Source of the DNA: Pseudobdellovibrionaceae bacterium
Lineage (GTDB): Bacteria > Bdellovibrionota > Bdellovibrionia > Bdellovibrionales > UBA1609
NCBI GenBank assembly: GCA_947444305.1
Contig: CANEZP010000005.1
Coordinates: forward strand, 39,771-103,770
DNA: 64,000 nucleotides
Reading direction: 5' to 3'
A model generated the notes under the pieces. The model made no database searches. It saw only the letters and a program-made list of their open reading frames with translations, and was not told the DNA's origin. The translations under genes were made by a program, and so were the position numbers. Positions 7,806 to 16,482 of the stretch are shown here, one piece after another. How positions within the stretch are numbered: position 1 is the stretch's first letter; the number at the start of each line of letters is the position of its first letter.

Positions 7806-8237
7806 ATGAGCGCTAATCCCCTCGTATTTCAGGTGCCTTTTGACGAGTCCGACGGCGAGGGCATCGTTTTCTTTGGCAATTATTTCCGCCTCGCGCACCG
7901 CGCGCTTGAGCAATGGTTACCGACCATCGGCATTCCCTGGGACGAGTGGTTTAAAAATAAAGATTGGGGCGTTCCGCTTCGTCACGTCGAAGCCGACTAC
8001 TTACGGCCGCTGCGCCCGGGCGATTATTTCGAAGCCAAAATTTTGGTGGTGAACATCGGCGAGAGTTCGATTCACTTCGCCTACGAATTCGTGGATAAAA
8101 AAGGTGAGGTCTTAGCTAAACTAAAAACCTCACACGTCTTCGTGAGCCGCGCGGCCCAAGAAATGAAAAAGCTCAAGATCCCCGACGACGTCCGTAGTCG
8201 CCTCGGGGCCCATACCCAAAAACCTTTGGGTTCCTAA
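7806..8237 (+). CDS. menI: Hot-dog thioesterase, probably DHNA-CoA hydrolase
   Basis: A 143-residue single hot-dog domain of the 4-hydroxybenzoyl-CoA thioesterase type. The opening VPFDESDGEGIVFFGNYFR carries the family's catalytic aspartate and the turn before the long helix (LAHRALEQWL). A set of men genes surrounds it, and the pathway needs a hydrolase to release 1,4-dihydroxy-2-naphthoate from its CoA ester. MenI is therefore the most economical role; that step is inference from context. It is divergent from the polyprenyl synthase and ends 1 nt before the convergent outer-membrane protein gene. Confidence 0.8.
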   Translation: MSANPLVFQVPFDESDGEGIVFFGNYFRLAHRALEQWLPTIGIPWDEWFKNKDWGVPLRHVEADYLRPLRPGDYFEAKILVVNIGESSIHFAYEFVDKKGEVLAKLKTSHVFVSRAAQEMKKLKIPDDVRSRLGAHTQKPLGS

Positions 8238-8238
8238 T

Positions 8239-9177
8239 TTAGAAAGCAAAACGTGCGAGCACGCTTAGTTCCGTCATCGAGTCGTCTTTGATTCCGGCCG
8301 AGCTTGATTTGTAGTTGGTTGAAGCCGACGCCAAACGCGGGATCAACGTCACGCGCGGAGTGAAACGCAACGGAACGTAGATTTCCAAACCTATCGTAGA
8401 CGACTTATCGTAAAGTTCTGTTTTCGAGCCGCTCGATTTAATTTCGGTCGCGGCCGAATCTTTGTAATTAAGCGCGGCGCCCAGCGAAACGATCTTCGGG
8501 AAGTTATATTCGTAAAAAATTGCGGCGTTCGTTTCCTGGCGCTTGCTCTCTTTGTACGAACCCGCGGGCGGCGTATCGTCTTGGGTCTCACGTTCGCTTT
8601 TGAAAAGATCGTAGCTTACGCGACCGCCGATGATCATGTTGGTCAGGAGAAATTCGGCACCGAAGAACGGCGCGAACTTCGTTCCGCCCGTGGCTAAATT
8701 TGAATCGCCGTCTTTATCCAACTTCCTTTTGCCGATGGAGCTCGAGATATCCGCACCGAAACGTAAAGCCGCGATCCCAACCGGTATCCGAAAGTTGGCC
8801 GTGATGATGGGATCGAACAAACCGCTCTGGACCGTATCGTCGCACGTCGTACCCGGGCAAATGGCATCCGTTCCACCGATGCCGACCGCGAGGCGCCCGC
8901 TCAACGAGAAAAGATCGCTAAAGCCGTACTCACCCATCACGCCGAGGGGCAATAAGGTGGATTCGCGTTTGTTCTGCGAGGCTTTTGCCGATTGTTTGCG
9001 CGACATGACGCCGGTGAACGGCGACAATTCAAACGTTCCGCCGGTTGCTTGGTGCAAGTATTGCGAACCGGTGTTCGACGGACCTTCGGGCGTATTCTGC
9101 GCGCCGATATCTTCGGCGTGGGCCGAAGTCATAAACAATAACGTAGCTAGTGAGAGCAAGGCCGGACGGCTAAACAT
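8239..9177 (-). CDS. Outer-membrane beta-barrel protein, last gene of the men operon
   Basis: A 312-residue protein with a signal peptide (MFSRPALLSLATLLFMTSAHA) and a GGAGA ribosome site. The mature part has alternating polar and hydrophobic strands and ends in Ala-Arg-Phe-Ala-Phe, the C-terminal aromatic typical of Bam-inserted barrels. It follows menE by 32 nt on the same strand, so it may ride on the menaquinone operon, but nothing in it suggests a quinone role. Exact family not recognised. Confidence 0.7.
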   Translation of the reverse strand: MFSRPALLSLATLLFMTSAHAEDIGAQNTPEGPSNTGSQYLHQATGGTFELSPFTGVMSRKQSAKASQNKRESTLLPLGVMGEYGFSDLFSLSGRLAVGIGGTDAICPGTTCDDTVQSGLFDPIITANFRIPVGIAALRFGADISSSIGKRKLDKDGDSNLATGGTKFAPFFGAEFLLTNMIIGGRVSYDLFKSERETQDDTPPAGSYKESKRQETNAAIFYEYNFPKIVSLGAALNYKDSAATEIKSSGSKTELYDKSSTIGLEIYVPLRFTPRVTLIPRLASASTNYKSSSAGIKDDSMTELSVLARFAF

Positions 9178-9209
9178 AGATGTCTCCTCAAATTAGGTTG
9201 TTCTTTCGA

Positions 9210-10346
9210 TTAACATAAGCGCAATTGCGCAAGCAAGGCCGCGCGTTTCACCTTGCCGAGTTCGCCGCGCGGGATCGCCGGCACCCAACAAAATTGCTTC
9301 AGCCGGTGCGGACCCGAGGCGCCCGCGTCGTAGGCGTTGAAGCTTTCCTCCCACAGCTTTAGCGATTGCTTCGAAGCAAAAACCAAAATCAAGTCGTGAC
9401 CCGCGCGGCCACCGGGCACCGCGAGCACGGTCAAGTCGCCGGTCAAACCGCGCTCACCGAAATACGCACGGACCTCGTGCTCAACCTGCGGTACCGGCAC
9501 GAGCGCGCCTAAAATCTTTACGACTTCATCACGCCGGCCTAAGACCTTAAGCCGATTATCTTTCCACTTGCCGAGATCTTCGGTCGGTAACCAGCCGCCG
9601 CGCAAGGGATCTTCGAGACTAAACCACCCGTCGGTACTTGCGCGGGCCACGTAACGACAAACGGATTTCGCACGCACGAAAATTCTTTGCTTCCGCAATT
9701 CGATTCCGGCGTGCGGAAGTACGGTAAGATCCGGATAATCCGTTTTACGGAGCGATCCGAGATCCGCCGTGGCGACCTGCGATGCCGATTCGGTCAATCC
9801 GTAACTCGGAAGCAAAGGCCAACCGAGCTCCCGGCCCTTCCGGTATACGGCCGGATCGAGCGCACCACCACCGACGACGATCGCGCGCACCGGTTCCGGG
9901 CTTCGTAATCCGGACGTGACGAGATCATAAACTTGCGTCGGCACGAGCGAGCAAAGCGTGATCCGGTCACGTCCGGCCAGCGCCACGAATTCTTTCGGAT
10001 TCCATTTGTTTTGGACGGAGACCTTCGCGCCGGACAAATGCGCACGCGCGAGTATACCCAACCCACCCACGTGGTACGTCGGTAAGTTTAACAGCCAGCG
10101 GTCAGACTTCGTCGATTTTAGGTGCGCGTTCACCGCACGTGCCGAAGCGAGTAAAGCCTCGCGGGTCAGACCGATCGCTTTGACCTCGTTCACGCTTTGC
10201 GTGCCCGACGATAAAACCCAAATCAGATCTTTATCCGTGGGCGCGCGCCTCTTCATTTCAAAAACGATTTTCTTCTGCCAAGCGGGAAGCTTAGGCGAAT
10301 GTAACCAAACGGCGGATTTCCCGCCCGTAAGTTGGCGCCAGTTCAA
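9210..10346 (-). CDS. menE: o-Succinylbenzoate-CoA ligase
   Basis: Activates o-succinylbenzoate to its CoA thioester with ATP. It belongs to the AMP-binding superfamily: a loose P-loop (LSSGTQS), LPTYHVGGLG, the signature PSYGLTESASQ, the LPTEDLG and LGRRDEVVK hinge motifs, and the C-terminal catalytic lysine region (PRGELGKVKR). At 378 residues it lacks much of the N-terminal subdomain and is shorter than the usual 450-500, as is common for compact MenE. A TTG at 10346 overlaps the menC stop as TTGA and has GGGAG upstream. A GTG at 10361 is an alternative. Confidence 0.9.
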   Translation of the reverse strand: MNWRQLTGGKSAVWLHSPKLPAWQKKIVFEMKRRAPTDKDLIWVLSSGTQSVNEVKAIGLTREALLASARAVNAHLKSTKSDRWLLNLPTYHVGGLGILARAHLSGAKVSVQNKWNPKEFVALAGRDRITLCSLVPTQVYDLVTSGLRSPEPVRAIVVGGGALDPAVYRKGRELGWPLLPSYGLTESASQVATADLGSLRKTDYPDLTVLPHAGIELRKQRIFVRAKSVCRYVARASTDGWFSLEDPLRGGWLPTEDLGKWKDNRLKVLGRRDEVVKILGALVPVPQVEHEVRAYFGERGLTGDLTVLAVPGGRAGHDLILVFASKQSLKLWEESFNAYDAGASGPHRLKQFCWVPAIPRGELGKVKRAALLAQLRLC

Positions 10347-11257
10347 ACGAGACGCTCCCACTTAAGACCGTTAAGAATCTCGTCGAAACCGAAGCCGGTA
10401 CCCGTGGTCGGTTTCAGCCGTGGTCCCGCGCAAAGCCATTCGTTTGCGAACGCATCGGGCGCGTAAAGCTCGGGCGCGGCCAGCCCGCAGATATCCATCT
10501 TTTTCGGGTGGTCGGAATAAAAGCGCGCCGCCGACCACGCGGCGCACGCTTGACCGAGCGTATGATCCATCGCGTGGGTAAAAATAAATCGGTCATAGCG
10601 CGAGAGTTCGGTTGCTTCTTCCCGCGCGGGTTTCACGATGCGAATCTTAGCGCGGGCCTGCGCGTACCAATCGTTGGCCCACGGGCCTTCGACGGTCACC
10701 GGATCGGCGGCGGTTGGGTCCTCGACGAGATCGATGCGTGCGTGTACGTCGGCACCGAGCGATTCCCACCAAGAGTCGAAGTGCGCCGCGCTCAGTTTTC
10801 CGTTGAGATCGATGCGCCAAAAAAGCGGCGACGCGTACACGAGCTGCAGAAGTATCTCGGTCTCGGCCGCGAGATCGTGACCCATTTTCACTTTGAGGTG
10901 CGTAAAACCGGCTTTGTGCCATTCGTTCAAGACACGGGAGTCAAGCGTTCGGATGTCCGTCACTAAGCGATGCGAGCGCGGGAGAATCAAACCCGCGAAC
11001 GCATTCTTCTTCCGCAACCGGAACTCGCGATCGATATAATTAAAGTCGAGCGATCGCTTCGCAAGCGGTGTGGGCTGAACCGCGCGTAAGGATAGAAGGT
11101 GCTCGGGTAATGCAGCATCACCGAACTCGGGCCACGGATGCAAATCACTGTAGCCAATTTGCTCCAGGGCCCACTCGGCTTTGATCAACGCTCCCGCACG
11201 CGGCTTGAACCGCGGATCAACGGGATTCAAGTCGTACATGCAGACCCAAATTTTCAT
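10343..11257 (-). CDS. menC: o-Succinylbenzoate synthase
   Basis: Dehydrates SHCHC to o-succinylbenzoate. It has an enolase-superfamily barrel: the KxK pair in HLKVKMG (about residues 121-125), metal ligands in RIDLNGK and DLVEDP, and a later lysine in RIVKPA. The 304-residue length is within the MenC range. The start overlaps the menA stop as ATGA and the end overlaps menE. It is one of nine tightly coupled leftward genes. Sequence conservation of MenC is always low, and the assignment gains strength from its place between menA and menE. Confidence 0.9.
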   Translation of the reverse strand: MKIWVCMYDLNPVDPRFKPRAGALIKAEWALEQIGYSDLHPWPEFGDAALPEHLLSLRAVQPTPLAKRSLDFNYIDREFRLRKKNAFAGLILPRSHRLVTDIRTLDSRVLNEWHKAGFTHLKVKMGHDLAAETEILLQLVYASPLFWRIDLNGKLSAAHFDSWWESLGADVHARIDLVEDPTAADPVTVEGPWANDWYAQARAKIRIVKPAREEATELSRYDRFIFTHAMDHTLGQACAAWSAARFYSDHPKKMDICGLAAPELYAPDAFANEWLCAGPRLKPTTGTGFGFDEILNGLKWERLV

Positions 11258-12159
11258 CGGATAAGAAACCCCACGCTCATCATCACGCCGAACAACATGT
11301 GCACCAAGGCGGAGAGCGCGAGCAAGCGGTTGTACTCACGGCTCGCCTGCGTATTGAGAAGGGTCATCGTCACGCGTAGCGCGACGGGTACCGCGAGCAA
11401 CGGCAACAACGCCGCGAAGATCGCGCCTTGTAGCAGCCAGAAAATATTGAGCGCGAAACTTAAGACAAGAAGGACCACGACCTCGAACCGGCCCCACCGC
11501 GGGCCGACCCTCACCGCGAAAGTTTTTTTACCCACCAAGCGGTCTTGATCGATATCTCGTAAATTATTAATCGCGATCAAGACGGTGGCGAGCAACCCGA
11601 TTTGCAAACCGGCCACGACCGCGGGCAAGGTCAAAGTTTGGGTCTGCAGGAAGTAAACACCGCCGACGGCAACGAGCCCGAAAAAAAGAATGACGAAGAG
11701 ATCACCCAGCCCGACGTACGCGAGCGGGTAAGGGCCACCGGTGTAGCAGTAGCCCATCAGTAACGAGACGATCCCGACGGCAAGGATCGGGTAACCGCCC
11801 AGCCAGACCAACGGAATCCCGAGCAGCAACGCTAATCCGAAAAATCCGAGACCCATAAGCAAGACGGCGTTGGCGCTAAACCAACCCGATTGCGCCGCCC
11901 GCGCTTCGCCCAAACGTGTTTCGGTGTCGGCGCCATTTTTGAAGTCGATCGCGTCGTTGACGAAGTTGGTGCCTATTTGGATAAAAATGGCGGAGAACAA
12001 AGCGAAAACCGAAATCCAGGGCGTGACCGGCGTGCCTTCGAACTTAACGAGCGCCGTCGCGACCATCACGGGGATCACCGCGGCCGAAAGAGTTTTCGGA
12101 CGCGCGGTCAGCAGCAACGAATAAATCGGTGAGATCCTCACCGGCTGGACGGCGTTCAA
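11254..12159 (-). CDS. menA: 1,4-Dihydroxy-2-naphthoate polyprenyltransferase
   Basis: Membrane prenyltransferase that joins the polyprenyl chain to dihydroxynaphthoate, giving demethylmenaquinone. The UbiA-family signatures are intact: NDAID (68-72, followed by FKNGAD) and NNLRDIDQD (198-206, followed by RLVGKKT). The second is characteristic of MenA. About nine hydrophobic segments are visible in 301 residues. Translation starts at a TTG whose last two bases begin the menB stop (TTGA overlap). Confidence 0.94.
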   Translation of the reverse strand: MNAVQPVRISPIYSLLLTARPKTLSAAVIPVMVATALVKFEGTPVTPWISVFALFSAIFIQIGTNFVNDAIDFKNGADTETRLGEARAAQSGWFSANAVLLMGLGFFGLALLLGIPLVWLGGYPILAVGIVSLLMGYCYTGGPYPLAYVGLGDLFVILFFGLVAVGGVYFLQTQTLTLPAVVAGLQIGLLATVLIAINNLRDIDQDRLVGKKTFAVRVGPRWGRFEVVVLLVLSFALNIFWLLQGAIFAALLPLLAVPVALRVTMTLLNTQASREYNRLLALSALVHMLFGVMMSVGFLIR

Positions 12160-12974
12160 GGCAGGCGCGGGAATTTATCAAAGTTAGGTTTGCGCCGTTC
12201 AACGAAGGCTTGCTTACCCTCTTTGGCTTCTTCGCTCATGTAGTAAAGCATCGTCGCGTTACCGGCGAGATCAAGTAATCCCATTTGCCCGTCGCAATCG
12301 GCGTTCAGCGCCGCCTTCAAGCAACGGATCGCGATAGGCGAATGTTGCAAGATTTCGCGCGACCATTGAAGCGTCTCTTTTTCGAGCTCGGCAAGCGGAA
12401 CGATTTTGTTCACCAATCCCATGTCCATCGCTTCTTGCGCGTTGTACTGACGGCAAAGGTACCAGATTTCGCGCGCTTTCTTTTGCCCGACGATGCGGGC
12501 GAGGTACGACGAACCGAGACCGCCGTCGAAAGAGCCGACCTTGGGACCGGTTTGACCGAATTTGGCGTTGTCGGCCGCGATCGTTAAATCGCAAACGACG
12601 TGCAATACGTGACCGCCGCCGATCGCGTAACCGGCCACCATGGCGATCACGGGCTTCGGCATAAACCGGATTTGTTTTTGGACATCGAGGATATTTAAGC
12701 GCGGTACACCGTCGTCACCGACGTAACCCGCGTGGCCACGAACCTTTTGATCGCCACCCGAGCAGAAGGCATCGGGACCTTCGCCCGTCAGGATGACGAC
12801 GCCGATGCGCGGATTTTCGCGGGCTTCTTCAAGCGCGTCTTTCATCTCTTTCACCGTTTGGGGGCGAAAAGCGTTGCGTACTTCGGGGCGGTTAATCGTG
12901 ATTTTCGCGATGCCGTCTTCGGTGACTTGAAATTTAATGTCTTTGTATTTTTTGAGGTCGGTCCAATTTTCCAT
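12156..12974 (-). CDS. menB: 1,4-Dihydroxy-2-naphthoyl-CoA synthase
   Basis: Crotonase-family enzyme that cyclises o-succinylbenzoyl-CoA to DHNA-CoA. Typical MenB features are present: [10 protein letters not shown] near 30, the oxyanion-hole segments FCSGGDQ and GYAIGGGH, and the MenB-specific [14 protein letters not shown] near 150. Length is 272. The start has AGGGAAG upstream. It lies 9 nt after a small unknown gene and overlaps menA by 4 nt. Confidence 0.97.
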   Translation of the reverse strand: MENWTDLKKYKDIKFQVTEDGIAKITINRPEVRNAFRPQTVKEMKDALEEARENPRIGVVILTGEGPDAFCSGGDQKVRGHAGYVGDDGVPRLNILDVQKQIRFMPKPVIAMVAGYAIGGGHVLHVVCDLTIAADNAKFGQTGPKVGSFDGGLGSSYLARIVGQKKAREIWYLCRQYNAQEAMDMGLVNKIVPLAELEKETLQWSREILQHSPIAIRCLKAALNADCDGQMGLLDLAGNATMLYYMSEEAKEGKQAFVERRKPNFDKFPRLP

Positions 12975-12983
12975 AAGGCTTCC

Positions 12984-13184
12984 CTACTTGTTCGCTAAGG
13001 CTAATTTTTTAAGGAGTTCTTCTTTTTCGATCGCCACGGTGTATTTAAAACCGCCGATAAATAATTTGATGTGCCCATCCACGCGCTGGCTGGCCGGCAC
13101 AACTTCAAACGCACCGACTTGATCGGGACGAATGTAGATCGTTTGATTCTCGGTGGTTTTGAGTTCGACGAAACCGTCTTGCAT
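12984..13184 (-). CDS. Small conserved-looking protein inside the men operon
   Basis: A 66-residue protein between menH and menB. The ATG at 13184 has an excellent GAGGAG ribosome site; a longer reading to 13196 would put the start inside that site. It reads as a small beta-rich domain (FVELKTTENQTIYIRPDQV, then HIKLFIGGFKYTVAI) with a short C-terminal helix. The layout, a strand with an Asn or Asp turn, an EVVP segment and then a glycine hairpin, recalls FlbD-like small proteins, but I would not name it. Its position suggests a role coupled to, or merely carried with, menaquinone synthesis. Confidence 0.7.
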   Translation of the reverse strand: MQDGFVELKTTENQTIYIRPDQVGAFEVVPASQRVDGHIKLFIGGFKYTVAIEKEELLKKLALANK

Positions 13185-13208
13185 AATGCTCCTCATCGTT
13201 ATCGATAT

Positions 13209-13907
13209 CTATCGATCGATCCATTTGGCGACGAAGTCCGAAGCGTCGCTGATCAACCGGTGTCCCGAGTTTGGAATGATAGTTATTTGCCCCTGAACCG
13301 GCAGATCCTGCAAGGTTTTCGCCATTTCCAAATATTTTTGATCCAAGGCGCCAAAGGCCCACTGCACCGAGGGTCCGAGTCGGCGCACGTGTTCTTTATC
13401 GAACGGATGTTTGGTGACCGACCAATTCGTTAACGAGAGCGGAAGAACCTCACGCAACTTTTCGGAGTGCCGGCGCGCCGATGTGTCGGAGTGGGTGAAG
13501 ACACTTTGCTCCTGCCAAGCCGTCTCGAGTTCACGCCACGGCTGCGATTCAAAACGCTCGCGCCAAAGCTCTTCCCAGACGGCGCGGGCTTGTAGGTCTT
13601 CTTTTCCGATGAACGCGGCCCCCGACATGAGTAGCGCTCCGGCAAAACGGCCGGGGTTGGCGATGATCGCGTTAAGCGCGAGCCGTGCGCCCATCGAATA
13701 ACCGACGATGCGAAGGGGTTCGCGACCGGCGTGGTGATGGAGCCAGCTTAAAAAATTCTTCGTCCACGCGGTCAGATCGTGCTTGGGTGAAAGCGGGCCG
13801 TCTTCGTAGAGATCAGGCACCAGCACCTCTTGACCGAGCGAAATTTTTCCGAGGACCGAATTCCAATCTTGGGGCTGGCCCCAAAAGCCGTGCAGTAAAA
13901 CCGTCAC
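13209..13907 (-). CDS. menH: SHCHC synthase (alpha/beta hydrolase)
   Basis: Eliminates pyruvate from SEPHCHC to form SHCHC. It has an alpha/beta-hydrolase fold: LHGFWGQP near the N-terminus, the nucleophile elbow GYSMGAR, the acid in FGALDQKY and the histidine in NSGHRL. The start chosen is the GTG at 13907, which overlaps the menD stop as GTGA and has GGGAGGT at ideal distance. The frame opens further upstream, but only inside menD. Length is 232. Confidence 0.9.
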   Translation of the reverse strand: MTVLLHGFWGQPQDWNSVLGKISLGQEVLVPDLYEDGPLSPKHDLTAWTKNFLSWLHHHAGREPLRIVGYSMGARLALNAIIANPGRFAGALLMSGAAFIGKEDLQARAVWEELWRERFESQPWRELETAWQEQSVFTHSDTSARRHSEKLREVLPLSLTNWSVTKHPFDKEHVRRLGPSVQWAFGALDQKYLEMAKTLQDLPVQGQITIIPNSGHRLISDASDFVAKWIDR

Positions 13908-15424
13908 TTCGAAACCTCCCAGGCTTGCCAAAATTCTTCGGTCTGGCGGGCGTCGGGAATTATTTCGATAACCTGCCGCCCGTCACGGACGGGTGAGGGT
14001 TTTTCTAAACGCCGGTAATCCAGCGACCACATCTTTGCCCAGTGCTCGAAGCGCAATTGGTGCGCGTTCAAGAACATCGGATTGCGAAACATGCGGTTAA
14101 AAATTTGCCCGCCACCGTTATTGATGACGACTAAGTTAAAACTTTTAAGCGGGCGCTGACTTAAGGCCCAGGGGCCGCTCAGGTCGTAAAGTAAAGAGAG
14201 ATCTCCGATCAACGCCCAGTTTGACCGGTCCTCTGCCGCCGCGCCGGCGAAGGTCGACACGAGGCCGTCGATGCCGTTGGTTCCGCGGTTCGCGAAGACA
14301 TCACGGGTGGCCCCGGCGAACGCTGCGAAATCCCACTCGCGAATCGGCAAGCTGTTGCCGAGGAACAAACGCCCGTCGCGCGGCAACTGCCGGCTTAACC
14401 ATTCGACCCACGCCGGCTCGCTTAGGTCATACTCTTTGAACAAAACCTCGCGACGTTGCGCCAGGTCTTCGTCTTTTTGCTTCTCTACCGGATTCCAAAA
14501 ATCAAATTTGAGTTGGCGCGGCAGATCTTCGAGCGCGTGAACCATCGTTACACGCGGCGAACCCCCGTAAGGGATATTCGAAAAACAATGCACCGGTAAA
14601 TCGGAGTTTTCCAGATCACGCCAGTAACGAAGCGTCGGAACGGAGCCCACGCGGATTACGCCGTCGAAATTGAGATGGGCGATGGACTTCTCGCCGGCGC
14701 GTAGCTCAAACTCCCGTAGCGAAGCATGGCCCCGCAAACGCGAGGTTCCTTCGAGATAAAGGGGGCGCTTCCACCCGGCCAAAATCGGCTCTACGAACTT
14801 CGCCTCGTTTTCGGTCAAGCCACCTACGATAACGAGTGGTCTTTTGCACTCGATGAACGGCGCAGCCGCGGACCTTGTTCGCGCACCCGCGGGTTCAAAC
14901 GGAGAATCTCCCGCGCCCAAATTCCACGCGTGAAACTCGCCGCTCAACAATGGCTCGTCGAATGAAATGTTCACGTGCACCGGGCGGCGGGCCGCCAATA
15001 TGGACAAGTCACCGTCCCAATCATTTTCGATGTCAAATTGCCCGCCCACGTAGTGTGAAAAAAGGCCGGGCTGCGTGATCGTTTGCGGAGCGCCGCTGCC
15101 GCGGTAGCGCCGTGGGCGGTCGGCCGTGATCATGAGGAGCGGCAAACGCTGAAAATCGGCTTCGATGCACGCGGGTAATAATTCGGCGGCGGCGGTGCCC
15201 GAAGTGGTGATGATGCCGACGGGCCGGCCCTCCGCCTGCATCCGCCCGAGCGCAAAGAAACCGGCGCTGCGCTCTTCAAAGAACGAGTAGGTTTTAAAAG
15301 TCGATTGTTCACTTAGAAGTTTGATGAACGGGGCATTGCGCGCGCCCGCGCACAAAATCAATTCACGAACGCCGGCGGCCCACGCGGAAGTCAGCACGTC
15401 CTGCGCCAGGCGCAAATTGCTCAC
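13904..15424 (-). CDS. menD: SEPHCHC synthase
   Basis: Thiamine-diphosphate enzyme that adds a 2-oxoglutarate-derived unit to isochorismate. Seen: the catalytic glutamate in SFFEERSAGFFALG, TTSGTAAAELLPA, the central Rossmann-like domain, and the ThDP/Mg motif GDLSLLYDLSGP leading to VVINNGGGQIF. GTG 15424 overlaps the menF stop as GTGA and gives 506 residues. The frame stays open to 15481, but that would overlap menF by 61 nt. Confidence 0.94.
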   Translation of the reverse strand: MSNLRLAQDVLTSAWAAGVRELILCAGARNAPFIKLLSEQSTFKTYSFFEERSAGFFALGRMQAEGRPVGIITTSGTAAAELLPACIEADFQRLPLLMITADRPRRYRGSGAPQTITQPGLFSHYVGGQFDIENDWDGDLSILAARRPVHVNISFDEPLLSGEFHAWNLGAGDSPFEPAGARTRSAAAPFIECKRPLVIVGGLTENEAKFVEPILAGWKRPLYLEGTSRLRGHASLREFELRAGEKSIAHLNFDGVIRVGSVPTLRYWRDLENSDLPVHCFSNIPYGGSPRVTMVHALEDLPRQLKFDFWNPVEKQKDEDLAQRREVLFKEYDLSEPAWVEWLSRQLPRDGRLFLGNSLPIREWDFAAFAGATRDVFANRGTNGIDGLVSTFAGAAAEDRSNWALIGDLSLLYDLSGPWALSQRPLKSFNLVVINNGGGQIFNRMFRNPMFLNAHQLRFEHWAKMWSLDYRRLEKPSPVRDGRQVIEIIPDARQTEEFWQAWEVSK

Positions 15425-16416
15425 AGCTCGACGCCCAACGCGCGGAAGATGGAGTCGCGCTTCAGCTCTAACTCTTTCCACTCTTTAAGAACTTCGCTTT
15501 CGCGCACAATGCCGCAGCCGGCGCCCACGCGAAGCGAGGAATTTTCCCACTGTACATTTCGGATCGCGACCACGCAGAGCATTCGCTCACCGTCGGTAAA
15601 ACCGAACGGTGCGCCGAACCGACGGCGGGTTGCGTGAAAGGGCTGACGCTCTAACCACTCGACCGCGGGTTTACGCGGCCAGCCCCCGAGCGCGGCGGTG
15701 GGATGAAGATGCGTGATGAGCTCTTCAAACTTCGGCGCATTTTCTAATTTCACTTCGATCGGCGTGAAGAGGTGCTTCAGCGGCCCGTACTCACGCTCGA
15801 TGGTTCGCCCGATGCTGATCGCACCCAAGGCCTTCAATTCCCGGCGGATGTGTTCGATCACCAAGCGGTGCTCGTGCATCTCTTTCGCATCGTCGATGAG
15901 CGGAGGGGTGCCGGTCTTGGCCGTCCCGGCGAGCGCCATCGTTCTTAATATCCCGCCTTCGACGGCGAACAAAATTTCGGGCGTGACGCCGGCGAGGCCC
16001 TCGTCGTCGAATTCAAATCCGTAGGCAAATTGCCCGGGCAAATTTTTATTCGCGAACATCGTGCGCGAGAGCGGCCCGCTGAATTCAAAATCGGTCGAGA
16101 CCATGGGCACGACCTTCTCGAACTCACCGCCTTTGATCTTGCCGGCAATACCTTCGAATAGGTCTTCGAAGCCGGCGGAGGAAGGCTCGGCCTTCGATAT
16201 AAGCTTCGGAAGGGGTCGGCGCTCGAAAGTGACGTGTTCGCACTCCTCGCCTAACAGCCAAGGTTCGGGCGTAAGCAAAGAAAAATCGGGAGCGAAAAAA
16301 CTTAATGAGTTTGGTGCAGGAGCCGTGGAACGCTCACGGATCTTCAGCGTTTTATGGAACGTGTCGCCGTTCAGCCACGCTAGTCCACTCTGTATTTCAC
16401 GTGCCTGTTTTAACAT
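15421..16416 (-). CDS. menF: Isochorismate synthase
   Basis: Converts chorismate to isochorismate, the committed step to menaquinone. Chorismate-binding domain motifs are all present: LAGTAKTG (162-169), KEMHEHRLVIEH (178-189), HLHPTAALGGWPR, FGAPFGF and the ending GAGCGIVRES with EWKELELK. At 331 residues it has a short N-terminal region. It heads the leftward men operon. The start ATG lies in a CATATG shared with a potential start of the divergent DAHP synthase gene. No ribosome site is evident, so it may be leaderless or start slightly downstream. Confidence 0.92.
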   Translation of the reverse strand: MLKQAREIQSGLAWLNGDTFHKTLKIRERSTAPAPNSLSFFAPDFSLLTPEPWLLGEECEHVTFERRPLPKLISKAEPSSAGFEDLFEGIAGKIKGGEFEKVVPMVSTDFEFSGPLSRTMFANKNLPGQFAYGFEFDDEGLAGVTPEILFAVEGGILRTMALAGTAKTGTPPLIDDAKEMHEHRLVIEHIRRELKALGAISIGRTIEREYGPLKHLFTPIEVKLENAPKFEELITHLHPTAALGGWPRKPAVEWLERQPFHATRRRFGAPFGFTDGERMLCVVAIRNVQWENSSLRVGAGCGIVRESEVLKEWKELELKRDSIFRALGVEL

Positions 16417-16482
16417 ATGAAAATCACTGCCACTTTTTTAATCCGTGACATGCCTGCTCTGGTTGACTTAAAACAGGGAAGA

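Noticed and set aside
8630..9196. A 188-codon plus-strand frame opposite the outer-membrane barrel gene
   Set aside because: The barrel gene has a signal peptide and C-terminal Phe; the opposite frame has neither start signal nor family.
16417..16482. Upstream ATG starts for the DAHP synthase
   Set aside because: They lack a ribosome site, lengthen the protein beyond its family and leave no room for the divergent promoters.
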